Source: Centropus unirufus (lineage: Eukaryota; Chordata; Aves; Cuculiformes; Centropidae). From it: DNA of 64,000 nucleotides. Positions 11,031 to 23,465 of the stretch are shown one piece after another (within the stretch, counting starts at the first letter, position 1; every line of letters begins with the position of its first letter). Both the position numbers and the translations under genes were made by a program. Under the pieces are notes generated by a model, which saw only the letters and a list, made by a program, of their open reading frames with translations, had not been told where the DNA came from and ran no database searches. Location: positions 182,431-246,430 of the forward strand of contig VYZI01000129.1 of NCBI GenBank assembly GCA_013397695.1, read 5' to 3'.

Positions 11031-14000
11031 TAAATTAGAAAACATGCCTAAAGGAAAAAAAATGTAGAGGAGAAAACATTTCACAGGTTCTAGAATTTTT
11101 TTACACAGAAAATATTTTTAATTTTACAAGTATTTTTTCAACAACAAGAAATCACTGATTCATATTTTGACCGTGGTGCCCTATAAACATGAAATTCTTT
11201 CCTAAGTATGGCTATTTACCCAGTTATTGCATAGATTAGTGTTATGTGATTTTAGGAATCTGCACTAGATTTACTAGATTGCATCTTACTTTTCTGAGGT
11301 ACTTTGAAATCCATATTCTAGAGAACAAATCTGTGCCTACCACATTTTAATTTTCATTATAGACTCTCATTTGTATAAAACCCATTTTTCAGTGTGACCA
11401 ACATAATTTTATGGATTTATTTCAGTGATCATTTACCAAAAAATTGAAGCCCAAGTCAAATGACATTCTGNNNNNNNNNNNNNNNNNNNNNNNNNNNNNN
11501 NNNNNNNNNNNNNNNNNNNNNNNNNNNNNNNNNNNNNNNNNNNNNNNNNNNNNNNNNNNNNNNNNNNNNNNNNNNNNNNNNNNNNNNNNNNNNNNNNNNN
11601 NNNNNNNNNNNNNNNNNNNNNNNNNNNNNNNNNNNNNNNNNNNNNNNNNNNNNNNNTTTTTTACAGCAAAATAAACTTGATTTAGTTATAGTTCTTTAGT
11701 CTTTTAAAACAATGAATTTCCTCAATAGTGACCTCTTATGTCCTCCAACAGTATTTATCACTGTAATTGTGTCTCTAGATCAATGTCTTTTAAATATTCG
11801 AGTTTCAAAGAGAAGATCAAATTTTATGAACCAAACATACGAACATTTGGCAGGGTTTTTTTTTAAGATAATAGGATATTCTCCACAGCAAGTGGGTATA
11901 TATTGGATAACTGATTACTCATAAATATTATTTCTTGTGGTATGGAGTGAATTCTTTGTGACTGATATGAAAGTATTTTTCTAAGTGTATATAGCTTGTT
12001 GAACTTCTGGGGAAATGTTGAGAGACTTAATTCTTCTATCTTCTCTGAATATAGGTGTAGTAAACTTGGAGCCTCAAAACATAGATAAATGGATGTCCTT
12101 GGTGCACGTCACTTCAATTAGAAGCAAACCTGTCACTTAACTCTGTTATCTCAGTTACAAAACTGAAGACAGGGAGTGAGCACATCAAACTGGAGTAGCT
12201 CAAGCCTATATATGACATCTGCGTGTTAGATGACATGCATACTAAAACTAAACTGAAGTTTAGGTGGCTTGATGATTAGGTGGTAGCTGTTTCAAGGGTG
12301 CTTTACCACAGTCCTGCACCATAATTGAAGCTTTCATTATCTGTAGTCTGCCATCTCTGCTTTTTCTCCATATCCAAAACTGAGTCTTCCATGCTTAGAC
12401 TTGTCACTCATTGGCGTTGCCTATGAAAGATCTGATCACTGCACCTCAGAATAGAGGTCTGCACTCATCTTTTGATTTATCCGGAATAAAACTATTTCAC
12501 TGCAGGAATAAAGAGCTTAATAAATGTTCAGTACAAAAAAACCCACAGTTTCACATTTTCTCAGTGTTATTATTGGCCTTTAAAACCAGCGGGTGCACTC
12601 TACTCAATTAATTTTGTAGAAGATCACTTAGCAGGCACCATTTTATCAACACTTGACACCTAAAGAATGCTTTGCTTATATCAGCAGGGGGGTTTGTTGC
12701 TATTACTTTATAAGAAGAAAACATCATCAGAACTGTTCCTGAAACCAGTTTAATTCAAAACACAGGAAGGCTTAATATACTGTGCTAAACTGTTGTATAA
12801 TACAGAAACGTGAGTGTATGCCTGTTAACAACAGAAATCGTAGATTATGTTTGTCCCTGGAGAGAGATACCACCCTAGGTGAAGAATAAAATATTTTTAA
12901 GTGTTGCAGACACAGAGAAATTAGATATATAAAGGAGATCATATACATTTTGAGACTGATTAATTTGAAATATTTCCATTTTCTTTATTTATTATGCTTA
13001 GAGAAAGTAAACCTGTAATTCTTTTCTGACAGGACTTCGAGAGGATCGAATGCTCTTGAGTCTGGAAAGAAAAAGAAATTTTCTATGCTTTATTGATTTA
13101 ATGTACATTGTATGCATGCAATTCTATTCAGAATAGTTTGATTCCTTTTTTATTTGTAAGCAATGTTATGGGGAAAAACACTGCTTTTAGTTTTTATAGA
13201 AAAAATTTTTGCTTTGAATTTTTCTTGTTGTTTTTATGGACTCATTCTAGAGAAGCACTGCATTAGTTTACTGCTGGCATCTGTTATTTCTCTCTTGCTT
13301 GAGCCCCCAATGTTTGCTGGTCAGCTTGTTGTAGTTTGGATGAAGGTAAAGCCAGAGTGTACCTGAGCAGTAATTTGAAATTCCTTTTGACACTAAGCGT
13401 GTCTACAGGACCATATCAATCTATAGTCAAAAGAACTGCATTCCTTTCTCATCTCCTTTTGTTACTATGACTTATTTCTTCCCTCTGGCTTTTCAGCTTT
13501 CTCCCAAATTAATGGGTTCTCAACACTGAAATACCTTATATCTTGTCATGTCATTAATCACTCTGAAGTTAACAGATAGCACACCTTTCAGCACTATCTT
13601 GACTTTAACTTTGTCTACATAGTAATGAACTGAATTTAAGAAAATATAGGATAGTATCATAAGAAAGTAAAAGTTCTTTTCTTTTTATCTCAGGTAGTTT
13701 TTCATTTTAAGAAAATATTTTTACATTATTTCAAAAGAATGTCAACCTGATAGAATTTTATATATTAGAAAGATAATTGCACATACAATTAGAGAGAACA
13801 CAGTTACCTGTAAGTAAATTTTAATTAAAGAAATTCTATTTTGTATTTGGAGAAGTGTTAGGCTATGTGATTTGTGATTGATATACATTCAGATCATTTA
13901 CCATGCTATTTAAAATTAGAGTTTTCATGTTGTATTCACTAGTATGAGGACAAATGGTTAATATGTATGTTCATGACCATACATTTGATTTAAGTACAGT

Positions 14001-14102
14001 AGTTCAGGTCAGGATCTTCAAATAAAGTAGTTTAAATATTAAGCATACAAACTACTTTTAAATCAAGGATATGAAGAGGAAACAGAAGATAGTATTCAGT
14101 AT
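11031..14102. other. Intronic DNA with an assembly gap, no gene recognised
   Basis: AT-rich intron interrupted by 186 N at 11471-11656, which breaks any reading frame crossing it. I see no EGF-like exon or identifiable repeat; anything inside the gap is invisible. Confidence 0.5.
11471..11656. other. Assembly gap (N run)
   Basis: 186 consecutive N. The flank on the right begins with T-rich sequence. Confidence 1.
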
Positions 14103-14765
14103 TTTCTAATACCTATCCCTCAAGAACACCACTCATCATTAGTCTTCACTTGGACACCAAGCTGTCAACTACAACTCTTTGAGTGTGGACATCCAACCAA
14201 TTCCTTATCTAGCAAGTGGTCAATCTGTCAAATCCAATTCTCTCCAATTTCGAGACAAGTATGTCATGCACAATAGTGTTGAATGCTTTGTACATCAGTT
14301 GCTACTCCCTTATCCACCAACTCTGTAACCCCATCATAGAAGGCCACCAAATCTGTTAGACACAATTTGCCTTTAGTGAAGCCATGTTGTCTGTCAGCAG
14401 TCACCTCCTTATTTTCCATGTAGTTTTAACACGGTTTCCAGGAGGATCTTTGCCATCATCTTGCCAAGCACAGAAGCGAGGCTGACTGGCCCGTGGCTCC
14501 TCAAGTTTTCCCTGTTTCCTTTTTTAAAAATGGGTGTTTCGTTTCCCCTTTTCTAGACAGTGGAAACTTCACTGGACTGCCACAGCTTCTCTAATATAAT
14601 GGATAATGGTTTAGCAACTTTATCTACCAATTCTCTCAGGACCCATGGATGCATCGCATCCTTTGCTCAGTGCTTACATAGCTCACCCTTTCACTCACAG
14701 CTCTTCCTGGATTCCTGCAGCTTCAGTTGTATCCAGAAGTGATTTCACTCCTTCCCTCCAGCAGG
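14103..14765 (-). repeat. CR1 LINE fragment, RT region, antisense
   Basis: A clear antisense CR1 reverse transcriptase segment: CTCAAGAACACCACTCATC, CTCTCCAATTTCGAGACAAG, CCCCATCATAGAAGGCCACC, GTGAAGCCATGTTGTC, TTTCCAGGAGGATC and CACTGGACTGCCACAGC occur in the expected order. Both LINE ends are missing. The 60-codon open frame at 14560 is a by-product of it. Confidence 0.9.
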
Positions 14766-15474
14766 TTTTTTTCTAATACATAATGCAGTAGATAGGAAAA
14801 GTTCAAATAGAAAGCATTCCCTTATGCTGCTTACTTACATACTTCAAAAAAAGAGTGAAATACATACTAACTTATATTGTCATTTTATACCTAGTAAAAG
14901 AAAGGCCTAAAAGGTAGTTAATTTATTATTTTGGAACTTCCTCCACCAGAAATGCAAGCTTCCTTTAAGAATTAAAATTAATTTATTTGCATAATGACAT
15001 GCACTCAGAAGCTTGTGCTCTGGGAAATATTTCCTGACAAAAAAAAAGCAAGGGACTGATAACACCCTTATTCAGTATATTAATCTTTTTTTTTCTGGGG
15101 TAGCAATTTATTACCAATGATGGAGAAAGAAGGCTAGAATTCACTGCATAGTTTTCTTTATTCTACAGAATAAGTAAAAGAAGATCGACATGTTTAAATT
15201 CTCAAAATATTGGGTAAAACAAACAAGTAAAACAAAACCATTTTCCTGAATACAACAAATTAATTTGATTTTCACTGTTGTGGCTTTTGGTATAATTTAC
15301 TACTAGCATTTAAAAATGACACGTTTAAGACCCTCATGATTTCTTGCAGTTTTATTTATGAAATGTAACGTTTTGGGGTCCTGAATCAAGATCTGATCCT
15401 GTGGTAGGACGTAAGAGCAGCCATCAGAACCTACAAGGCAGACTATTGAGAAGGTTTAGTCAGACTTGCCACAG
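14766..15474. other. Intronic DNA, no recognised feature
   Basis: AT-rich intron. The part from about 15400 may already belong to the CR1 fragment that follows, but I could not align it. Confidence 0.45.
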
Positions 15475-15732
15475 TAGTGCATGGTGGGAGCATGGCAGAC
15501 AACAGACATAAGCTGAAACAAGAGAGTCTAACTGGATGTTAAAGTTGTTTTCATTGTGAGGGCACTCTAGCATTGTTAACACATTGCCCAGAGGGTTTAC
15601 ACAGTCTCCATCCTTGGTGGTTTAGAATATTAGACTAGAAAAAAACTCCTGAATAACCTGTTCTGACCTCATAGTTTTTCTTGCTTTGAGCAGGGGATTA
15701 GATTAAAGACTTCCTAATATCCTGTCTTTATG
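15475..15732 (+). repeat. CR1 LINE 3' end, sense
   Basis: Contains ATAAGCTGAAACAAGAGAG, ATTGTGAGGGCACTCTAGC, TTGCCCAGAGGG, AGTCTCCATCCTTGGTGG, CTGACCTCATAG and TTTGAGCAGGGGATTAGA in CR1 order, without the final tail repeat. Confidence 0.85.
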
Positions 15733-18700
15733 TCCGGTGATAACAGTGGTGAAATAGCACTATTTAGAACCACTGTTAGTTTAAAATTAGAAATAACTTC
15801 AGAAGTAATGATAAGTCAAGCTTATGTCACTACGAGCAACCCATAGTTTTTATAAAGTGAGAGTGTTTTTAAAATGACAGAAATTCTATCATTTTCCATG
15901 GAATTTATAGAGAGAGGGATAAGTTGAACTCTGGACATCAGGACAGAACCATCATCCTTGTCTGCGAAAGGAATAAGAACATTGAACATATGCATTTCAT
16001 CATTGCTAAATAAGTTCCCTAATCTCTAGTAAAAAAAAGGTACATTCCCTCATATGTTATCCCTATTCTCTTGCTCATTAGATATGCAAATAAGTAATTA
16101 AACTTTTTCATTATAGACTTCTAAAAGTAAATACATTGAACACTTTCTGGCTTAGATAGTTTAAATATTAAAATATATTATATGCATCTAGTGGGGCTTT
16201 TACTTTTGAATACAAATAAATCATGACTTCTCATTATTTAAGAACTTAATCGAGAAAACACAGCCCATACATTGAAGTATGGTCCCAAGAGCAGGTGAAA
16301 GATTGGTGTCCCTGTGCTGTTGGCCCTGTGATGCCACTACACTGTTCTCAAAGCAATTCATACTTTGTCATCCCATCACAGATCAACTATTGGACTTTTC
16401 AATACTTCTCAAAGGTCATTACTGGAAGGGTTAGATCAGCTTCAGATTTCTTCTCCTTACCTCAAAATGCCTTCAGATCTAAACCTACTCAGAGGCAACA
16501 TCCATGTGATGTGATCACTAGGTCATTAGTGTTTGAGTTCAGGTATGAAACTCTTCACTCATAACATGGTGTACTTTTCCTTCTCCGTTACCTTAGTTCC
16601 AGTCTTCCATTACCTGACATGAATCAGTAGAAACAAAGCAAGTAGCTCTAACATTCACATGCCAGAAGGTAAGAGAAGAGCTTTCCAAAAATATTGAATA
16701 AGCAAGTTTGGATGAAGAAAATCTCTGTGATAGGCAATCAATTCAAAATTGTGCAATCATAGTGGTAATTATAGTTTTCATATTTAATTAAAATATAAAG
16801 GATTATTGGACTTACACACTGTAAAATTTATTTCAAGGCCTGGACATCCATGGCTTGACACAATGTGTCTTGAAAGTAGCTGGCTGTTGACATCATGCTA
16901 AATATCAACAAAAATACAATACTTACACTCCTTAAATAATTAATTAAATTAAAACGCTAGAAAACATTGAAAATGTCTGCAGGTTTATTTGCTTTTATTT
17001 ATTTTTTTTTTGCTCTGAATAGGTGATGACTATACACATATAAAATTTAGTAAGACTCTGTTACTCATTTTAGGAAGTTAGTCAAGAGCAGAATTGTACA
17101 AATTACATCACTTCCACTTGCTCCAGGAGAGATAAAAAAGTGTACAGAGACTCAATTCTGCTGGAAACATTTCACTAAAATTATGTTTAAGGAAAGTCTA
17201 CTCTGCATATTTGATGACCCGATATACAGAGTATTAAATGGAAAAAAAACCCAAACACAACTAATTTATCTAACAAAGAGATGACAAACTTCAAATTTTG
17301 AAAAAAAGTCACTACTTCAAGTTTTTCAGAGCTTTCAGAAACCTTTGAGGATTATTTTATTCATTTTGCTGATATATTTAAATCCTTCAAAACTTAATTT
17401 AAGGCTTAAAGCTTATTTGATGAACTGTTCAAAAATGATATTAACAAAAGTAAACCTGGGTCTTTTAAATTTATTACATTTTCAAAACGAATAGATATTA
17501 CAGATTGAAATAAAAATACTGTTAAAAATGAAAAGGTTACATTAACCATTGTTGATTTTCATTTATTGTTTAATATGTATGTGAATTAAATCCCTAAAAG
17601 GATAAGATAGAATACATCATATTTTAAGTTGTTTTTCAACCAAGATGTGGGATCTCATTTCATTGGCTTTTTTTCCAGACAGAAATCAGTCATTTCAAAA
17701 CATTTTTTACCACCTTGGCAGTAAAACCAACAGACTAAAAAAGATTATTTTTATCAATTAACCTTTCCAGCTTGCTGCAAAGTGAATGCTGTGGAGATAA
17801 ATCTATGGTAAATCTATATTCTCTCATTAGTTTTAATCCATTCATTTGGCAAACTTTCAGATCTTCATTGACTGATTGCATGTTATTCAACATCAGCTGT
17901 CTGGAGTTTGGTATCTAACCTGAAACATTTGTTTAGTTTTTCCTGTTTTATTACGAGAAAAACAGGCATCCCAGGAGCAATTAATTGCTCTGTCCTAGAT
18001 ATTATTTTTGGTTGGAATGAACCACGTTCTAGAGGTGCGCAGTTGAAACTTGATACTAACAGGGGTTATACTGAACACAGAGTTCTTATATGGCCCAAGT
18101 TAGGTCGTACGCTTATTTTATATTGCAGAGCACAGACCTCCCACATGTGAGTGAACACAGTCTTCTCATGCTAGAGTTCTCACTCCCGAAAGAGTCTTAT
18201 TAACCCTGAAAATGTCTTCCATGTTATTTTTTTTCCAATTTCTCTGGCTTTCATTTTATTTTGTTTTGCTATCTTGCCACTATTATATGTGTCAGTACTC
18301 ACTGATATTTAAATACAGGATTCTGGGAAAACACTGTATACATAAAGCCAAGAAATTACAGTGTAATTGAAATTCTGAGTCACCTCTGGAGAAATTATTT
18401 CAATAATAAAACAAGTAAAGCTTTTACATGCATAATTCTTTGTTTCTAACTCTTTTCCAGATGTTATACTCACCCTCTCCTTACCATTTTTTCTGCCACT
18501 GGCAGCAGGGATGTTGTGGGTTTTATTGTGAACATCCATTGTCCTTCACCAGGAGTATAATGTTTGTGCTGATGGTTTCGATTTGTCTCCTGTAGGATCT
18601 ACTGAGGGTCCTGTTCATATGCTTATTAACATGCTTATATGACTTTTTTTCTTCATTTCCCTGCAGTTCCACACATCATCTGAACGTACTATATATCATG

Positions 18701-19565
18701 GGATTTATGTATGTTAGACAGTATTCTTTTTGTATTTTTGTTGCACTTAAGACCAGTTTTGTCCAGCTCAAGTCTGTATTTTTTTAACTCTTCACTGCTG
18801 CATTGTTTACACCCATAGGGTCTCTAGTGTCAAGCTTGTGTGTCACACCCTAGTATTTCATACCTGTATTGCCCTGTGCTGCATGCTGGGTCTAGAATTT
18901 TCAAGGTCTCCTTTACCATACCAGGCCTCTATTTCTCTACATTACATCACTATGTTAGAGTTATAAACCCATGGTGTTATTATCAGCTTTTGAGGATGGC
19001 TATCGTTTTTATGATACCCCCAGGCACCATTCATCTCTCAGTATTGGTGGCCAGGCATGTAGTCAGGCACTGAATATATTCTACTTCTACAGTGCTTCCA
19101 GAATTGCCAGGTGCTGCCCGGCTGTTTCCAGTATCCAGGGATTTGCATACGTCCAATTTTTTCCAATTAAATAATGCTGATGGATGTCAAACTTGGTCTC
19201 GGAAAAAAATGAAATTATACCCAAAGGATAATGAACACAAGAAGTTATATCTCTAAGAAGCTTTCAAAGTTCAAAAGCTGATTTTCTTGCAAAGGGTATT
19301 AGTCTTCTGTTTCTCAGAGTCTAATAATATCATCAGCTGCTACAATAAGCAAACCTATTCCTTCATACTGGAAATCTAATAGAATTTACAGATGTACAAA
19401 ACTCTGTTATCTAATTTTAATTAATATTTATTTAATTTTTCTGGTTTTCTTCCATAGATGCTCCTAAGGATTTTTTTCAAGATTAATTCATTTCAATAAA
19501 TTAGCGCAATATTGAAATAGACAAGTTAAAACTGTTATCCATTTTCTCACCAAAGACCTACACAG
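15733..19565. other. Intronic DNA, no recognised feature
   Basis: About 3.8 kb. From 15733 to 17880 it is AT-rich and featureless. From about 17900 to 19180 it is richer in C and T, with several open frames of 66-80 codons. None has recognisable domains, and the clustering fits a diverged repeat I could not name or plain composition. Confidence 0.45.
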
Positions 19566-20400
19566 GAGTGTGTCCAGGCAGGTTTGCATCACCTCCTGAG
19601 AAGACTCCACAACTTCTCCAGGCAGCCTGTTCCAATGCTCTGTCACTGTCATGGTATAAGACATTTTTCATCATGTTAAGGTGGAACTTCCCCTATTCCA
19701 GTTTGTATCCATTGCCCCTTGTCCTGTCTCTGGGCACTGTTCAGAAGAGTTCTGCCCCATCCTATTGACACCTGCCTTTTAAATGTTTATAAGCATTGAT
19801 AAGGTCCCTTCTCAGCCTTCTCTTTTCCAGGCTAAACAGACCCAGGTCTCACAACCTTTCCTCTTAAAGAGAGATGGTCTCGCTCCGTGATCATCTTTAT
19901 GGCTCTCCACTGGACTCTCTCCAGTAGTTCCTTTTCTTCTTGAACAGGGGAGACCAGAATCGGACACCATTTCAGATGTGGCCTCACTAGCAGAGGAGAA
20001 GGATAACCTCCTTCAACCTACTTGCCACACTCTTAATGTACCCCAGGGTACCATTGGCCTTCTTGGCCATAAGAGCAGATTGCTGGCCCATCATCAACTT
20101 GTTGCTCCTCTGCAGAGCTGCTTTCCAGCTGGTCAGCCCTGTACCTGTACTGGTGCATGGGGTTACGCTTCCTGAGCTCAGAATCCTACACTTTCATTTG
20201 CTGATCTTCATTAGGTTTCTCTGCACCCAATTTCCCATCCTGTCCAGGTCTTGCTGAATGACAGCCCAGCTTTCCAGTATCAGCCACTCCTCCTAGTTTG
20301 GTATCATCTTCAAACTTGCTGAGGGTACACTCTGTTATGTTGAAAAAGAATGGGCCAGTAAAGACCCCTGGGGAACACCACTGACCATCTAGACTTTAAG
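19566..20400 (-). repeat. CR1 LINE fragment, 3' region through RT, antisense
   Basis: Antisense order: CAACTTCTCCAGGCAGCCTG, ATTGCCCCTTGTCCTGTC, GATAAGGTCCCTTCTCAGCC, TTCTTGGCCATAAGAGC and CCTGGGGAACACCACTGACC. The terminal 3' tail is missing, while the upstream end stops inside the RT region. Short open frames at 19568, 19978 and 20036 are artefacts of this repeat. Confidence 0.9.
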
Positions 20401-22707
20401 GGATTATGAAGTTTATAAACTGATTTTTTTTTAATAAAATAACTATTTTGAACTTTTTTCTTCCTCTGTCTCTTTCTATAGAGTAGATATAAAAACATTT
20501 TTGTCAAGTTCAATATTTACAGTTGCGTATAAAACATTTCTGCTGTGAGCTACATTCATCTAAAGGTGTATTCCATTGTTTTAGAGTTGATAAACAAACA
20601 TGTAAGTGGCTTGGTACTTGCTTACCCAAGCTTTTTTTTGTTTTCTCTTATAACAGAGGCTTAACTGCAACAACACTAACAGTAACAACAATAATAATAA
20701 AATGACTAATATACCTGAATAATTTCACAATTCTTGAAGTTTTACATTTATTATGTTGTAGTCATGGTTGCTGAACATTGGGGAATATAGTACAGGCATG
20801 TTAGAGAAAATTTTTAGAAGTCTTTTAGAGATGTTCTAGTTGCAGATCAGTTTCTTTACTTGGATCTCAACAGGTATTAGCTCAAAGCTTTTAGTTTCCA
20901 AATATTGAAAACCTACTATTGATCTGATGATTTCCACTCCATAGAAAAGAAAGTTGAGGAATTTGCTGTCTAATTATTGTAGCTAGTGATGCATTTTATC
21001 AGTATCAATCTATCAGACTTTATAGGGTTTCTTTTGATTGACCCCAGATATTCTGAAATATCACTAAATTACTTTTTCTGCCTAATGATTCTGCCTTGCT
21101 TCTCCTCCATAGTAGACTAATCAACCATTCTCTATACATTGCAAATCCATGGAGAACTTTCATCTCTTGGATTCTCTGTTCCTCCTTTATTCCAACTGCA
21201 TCCCTAGGTTTCACCCAGACCAGCACAGTGTGTGGTTCCGTAACCTGCCTCTCTTCACCTGGGAGACAGACTCTGGTATTAAATTTCACTGAATAATCTC
21301 TCTCATTTATTCAGGATCTTATGAAGTATTTTAGTTTCCCTAATGATGTACGCAGAACAGTAATTTCAAATCTCTTATGAATGACTATAATGTTTTATTT
21401 ACTCTAAACAATGAGAAAAATATTTTGTACTCCACTGAAAAGTGAGCAAAAAAAGCCTAGTTTTACCTTCTGCTTTGTTTCACAGAGCATTTACCACTTT
21501 GTTGATTTCTGGTACCCATTTACGTAGTTGTATACTTAATGGTTTTTTGAAAGTTTCTTTTAATATTTTGTATATTTACAGTTTGAAATCACATGAACTG
21601 AAATCACACACACTGTCACATCCTCGCTCTCCCTGTAAGTGGAAGGGGCACAAGGTTCAGTGAAATAATGTCCCAAAAAGCAAATCAAAGCAGAAGTTTG
21701 TGAGCCATCAGGAACATACATTGCACTTGAGCATAGAAAAGATTTTGTTATCTGAGGGGCAGCTGCTGAAACTGAACGGATACCATCTGGAGAAACTATA
21801 TCCTTAGAGAGAAGACTGATTGATCATTGCATTTTTAAAAACATCTTCCACAAAGATGGATAAGTAATCACATGATTTTACTGTAGTAAATATCATGAAG
21901 TATTAGTGAATTTTCTGTTAATGGACACTTGTTTGTTTTTTTTTTCTCTACCTGGAATTTGGTAAACACCAGCAGTTGGCTGCAAGGAGGAATGGAATTT
22001 TATGTCTATACTTTCTGTGAGTGGGCAGCACTGGTGTTCATGATAAAAGTCATAGCTGTCAACACAAAAATTATGGCTTTTATTCCTTCTGCCCCTAGCA
22101 GCAATTTGAACATCTCTTTGTGCAACAAACTGATGCAAAAAGTTCATTTTAGGCTATGATAAGTGTATTGATCTAAGTAGAGTGATGCCCTGCTTTTGCC
22201 CCAGGGAATAATAGCCCCCTAGAAGCAGTGACAGCCCATGCACACTGCCTCAGCAGTGGCTAAGGTAGCATTGGCTCAGAGTCAGCCCAACTCTATTTGC
22301 TTCAGCTATTTTAGAATTTCTGAAGACTTTGGTCGGTCAAGATAAGAAGTGAAACTAAACAAGGACTCTTGATGAGTTTTTTCCAGCACTAGTGTAATTT
22401 TCCCTCTAGTAGGCTTTTCTCTGATGTGATTTAACATTCAACTTGTTACTTTACTTCTGAGATGTCTATTTTCAACTGTTCTGATTGGAGCTTTAATATA
22501 AAGCAGTGAGCTTTGTTACTGCCTCTGGTGTCTAAAATTAAGATAGTACTTCTTATAATCTTTCATGGAGATTTGTACTCTTTTCTGAGACCTTGATTTA
22601 CAGTCCCTTTTGTTACATTTTTATTCAAACTTTTTTTAAACTTTATCTGCAGGAAAAAGTTTCATTTATTGCTTTTGATTTGAAATTCATGTGAAAATGT
22701 GAATCAT
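20401..22707. other. Intronic DNA, no recognised feature
   Basis: AT-rich intron. A small ACAACAATAATAATAA stretch lies near 20685. Overlapping opposite-strand open frames at 21020-21296 and 21893-22159 have no family character. Confidence 0.5.
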
Positions 22708-23465
22708 GAAAGCATAGGATCATTGACGTTGAAAAAGACTTCTAAGATCATGAAGTCCAACTTTCAGACCAACACCACTGTGCCTGCTAAGCCTAGTCCC
22801 AGAGTTCATGGCATGCATTTTTAACACCTTCAGGGATGGTAATTCCACCACTTCCCTGGGAACCTTCTAATGCTTGACCACTGTTTCAGTAAAGAATGTT
22901 TTTCTAAACCTCAGTCGAAATCATCTCTGGTGCAACGGCAGGCCATCTCCTCTAAGCACTTGCAACCTGGGAGAGGAGACTAAAACCCACTTTGCTAAAG
23001 CCTCCTTTCAGGGGATTGTAGAGAGCAATAAGGTTTCTCATTAGCCTCCTCGTCTCCAGCCTAAACAATCCTAGTTCACTCAACCGCTCCTCATAAGAAT
23101 TGTTCTCTGTGCCCTTCACCACCTTGTTGCCCTTCTCTGCACACGCTCCAGCAACTCAGCGCCCTTCTTGCACTGAGGAGCCCAAAACTGAACACAGTAT
23201 TTGAGGTGGTGACCTCACCAGCACTGAGTACAGGGGCACAATCACATCCCTACTTTTGCTGGCCATACCATTTTTTATTCAATCCAGGATGCTCTTGGCC
23301 TCTTGACTACCTGATCACAATGCTTCCAACTCAAGGCGCCAAATACCCTGGAGGTAACTATTACAGGCTGAGGAAATGAAGGCATTAAGCACCTCAGCCC
23401 TTTCTTCATTCTTGGTCTTTGTGTTCTCCTCCATACCCAATAAAGGATGGACATTTGTTTTTTTG
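22708..23465 (-). repeat. CR1 LINE, 3' end plus internal piece, antisense
   Basis: Starts at the CR1 end (AGCATAGGATCATTGACG, AAGTCCAACTTTCAGACC), passes through CAACCGCTCCTCATAAGA and CCCAAAACTGAACACAGTA, then jumps at about 23360 to text that in the sense direction codes for the linker before RT (GGCATTAAGCACCTCAGCC, CCAATAAAGGATGG). The RT domain between them is absent, so this copy has an internal deletion or is two insertions. Confidence 0.85.

Noticed and set aside
11444..11699. Open frames crossing the first assembly gap (and one at 61489-61710)
   Set aside because: They consist almost entirely of unknown residues from N bases.
17908..19174. Cluster of open frames of 66-80 codons in C/T-richer sequence
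   Set aside because: No domains, no consistent strand or splice structure; composition or an old repeat explains them.
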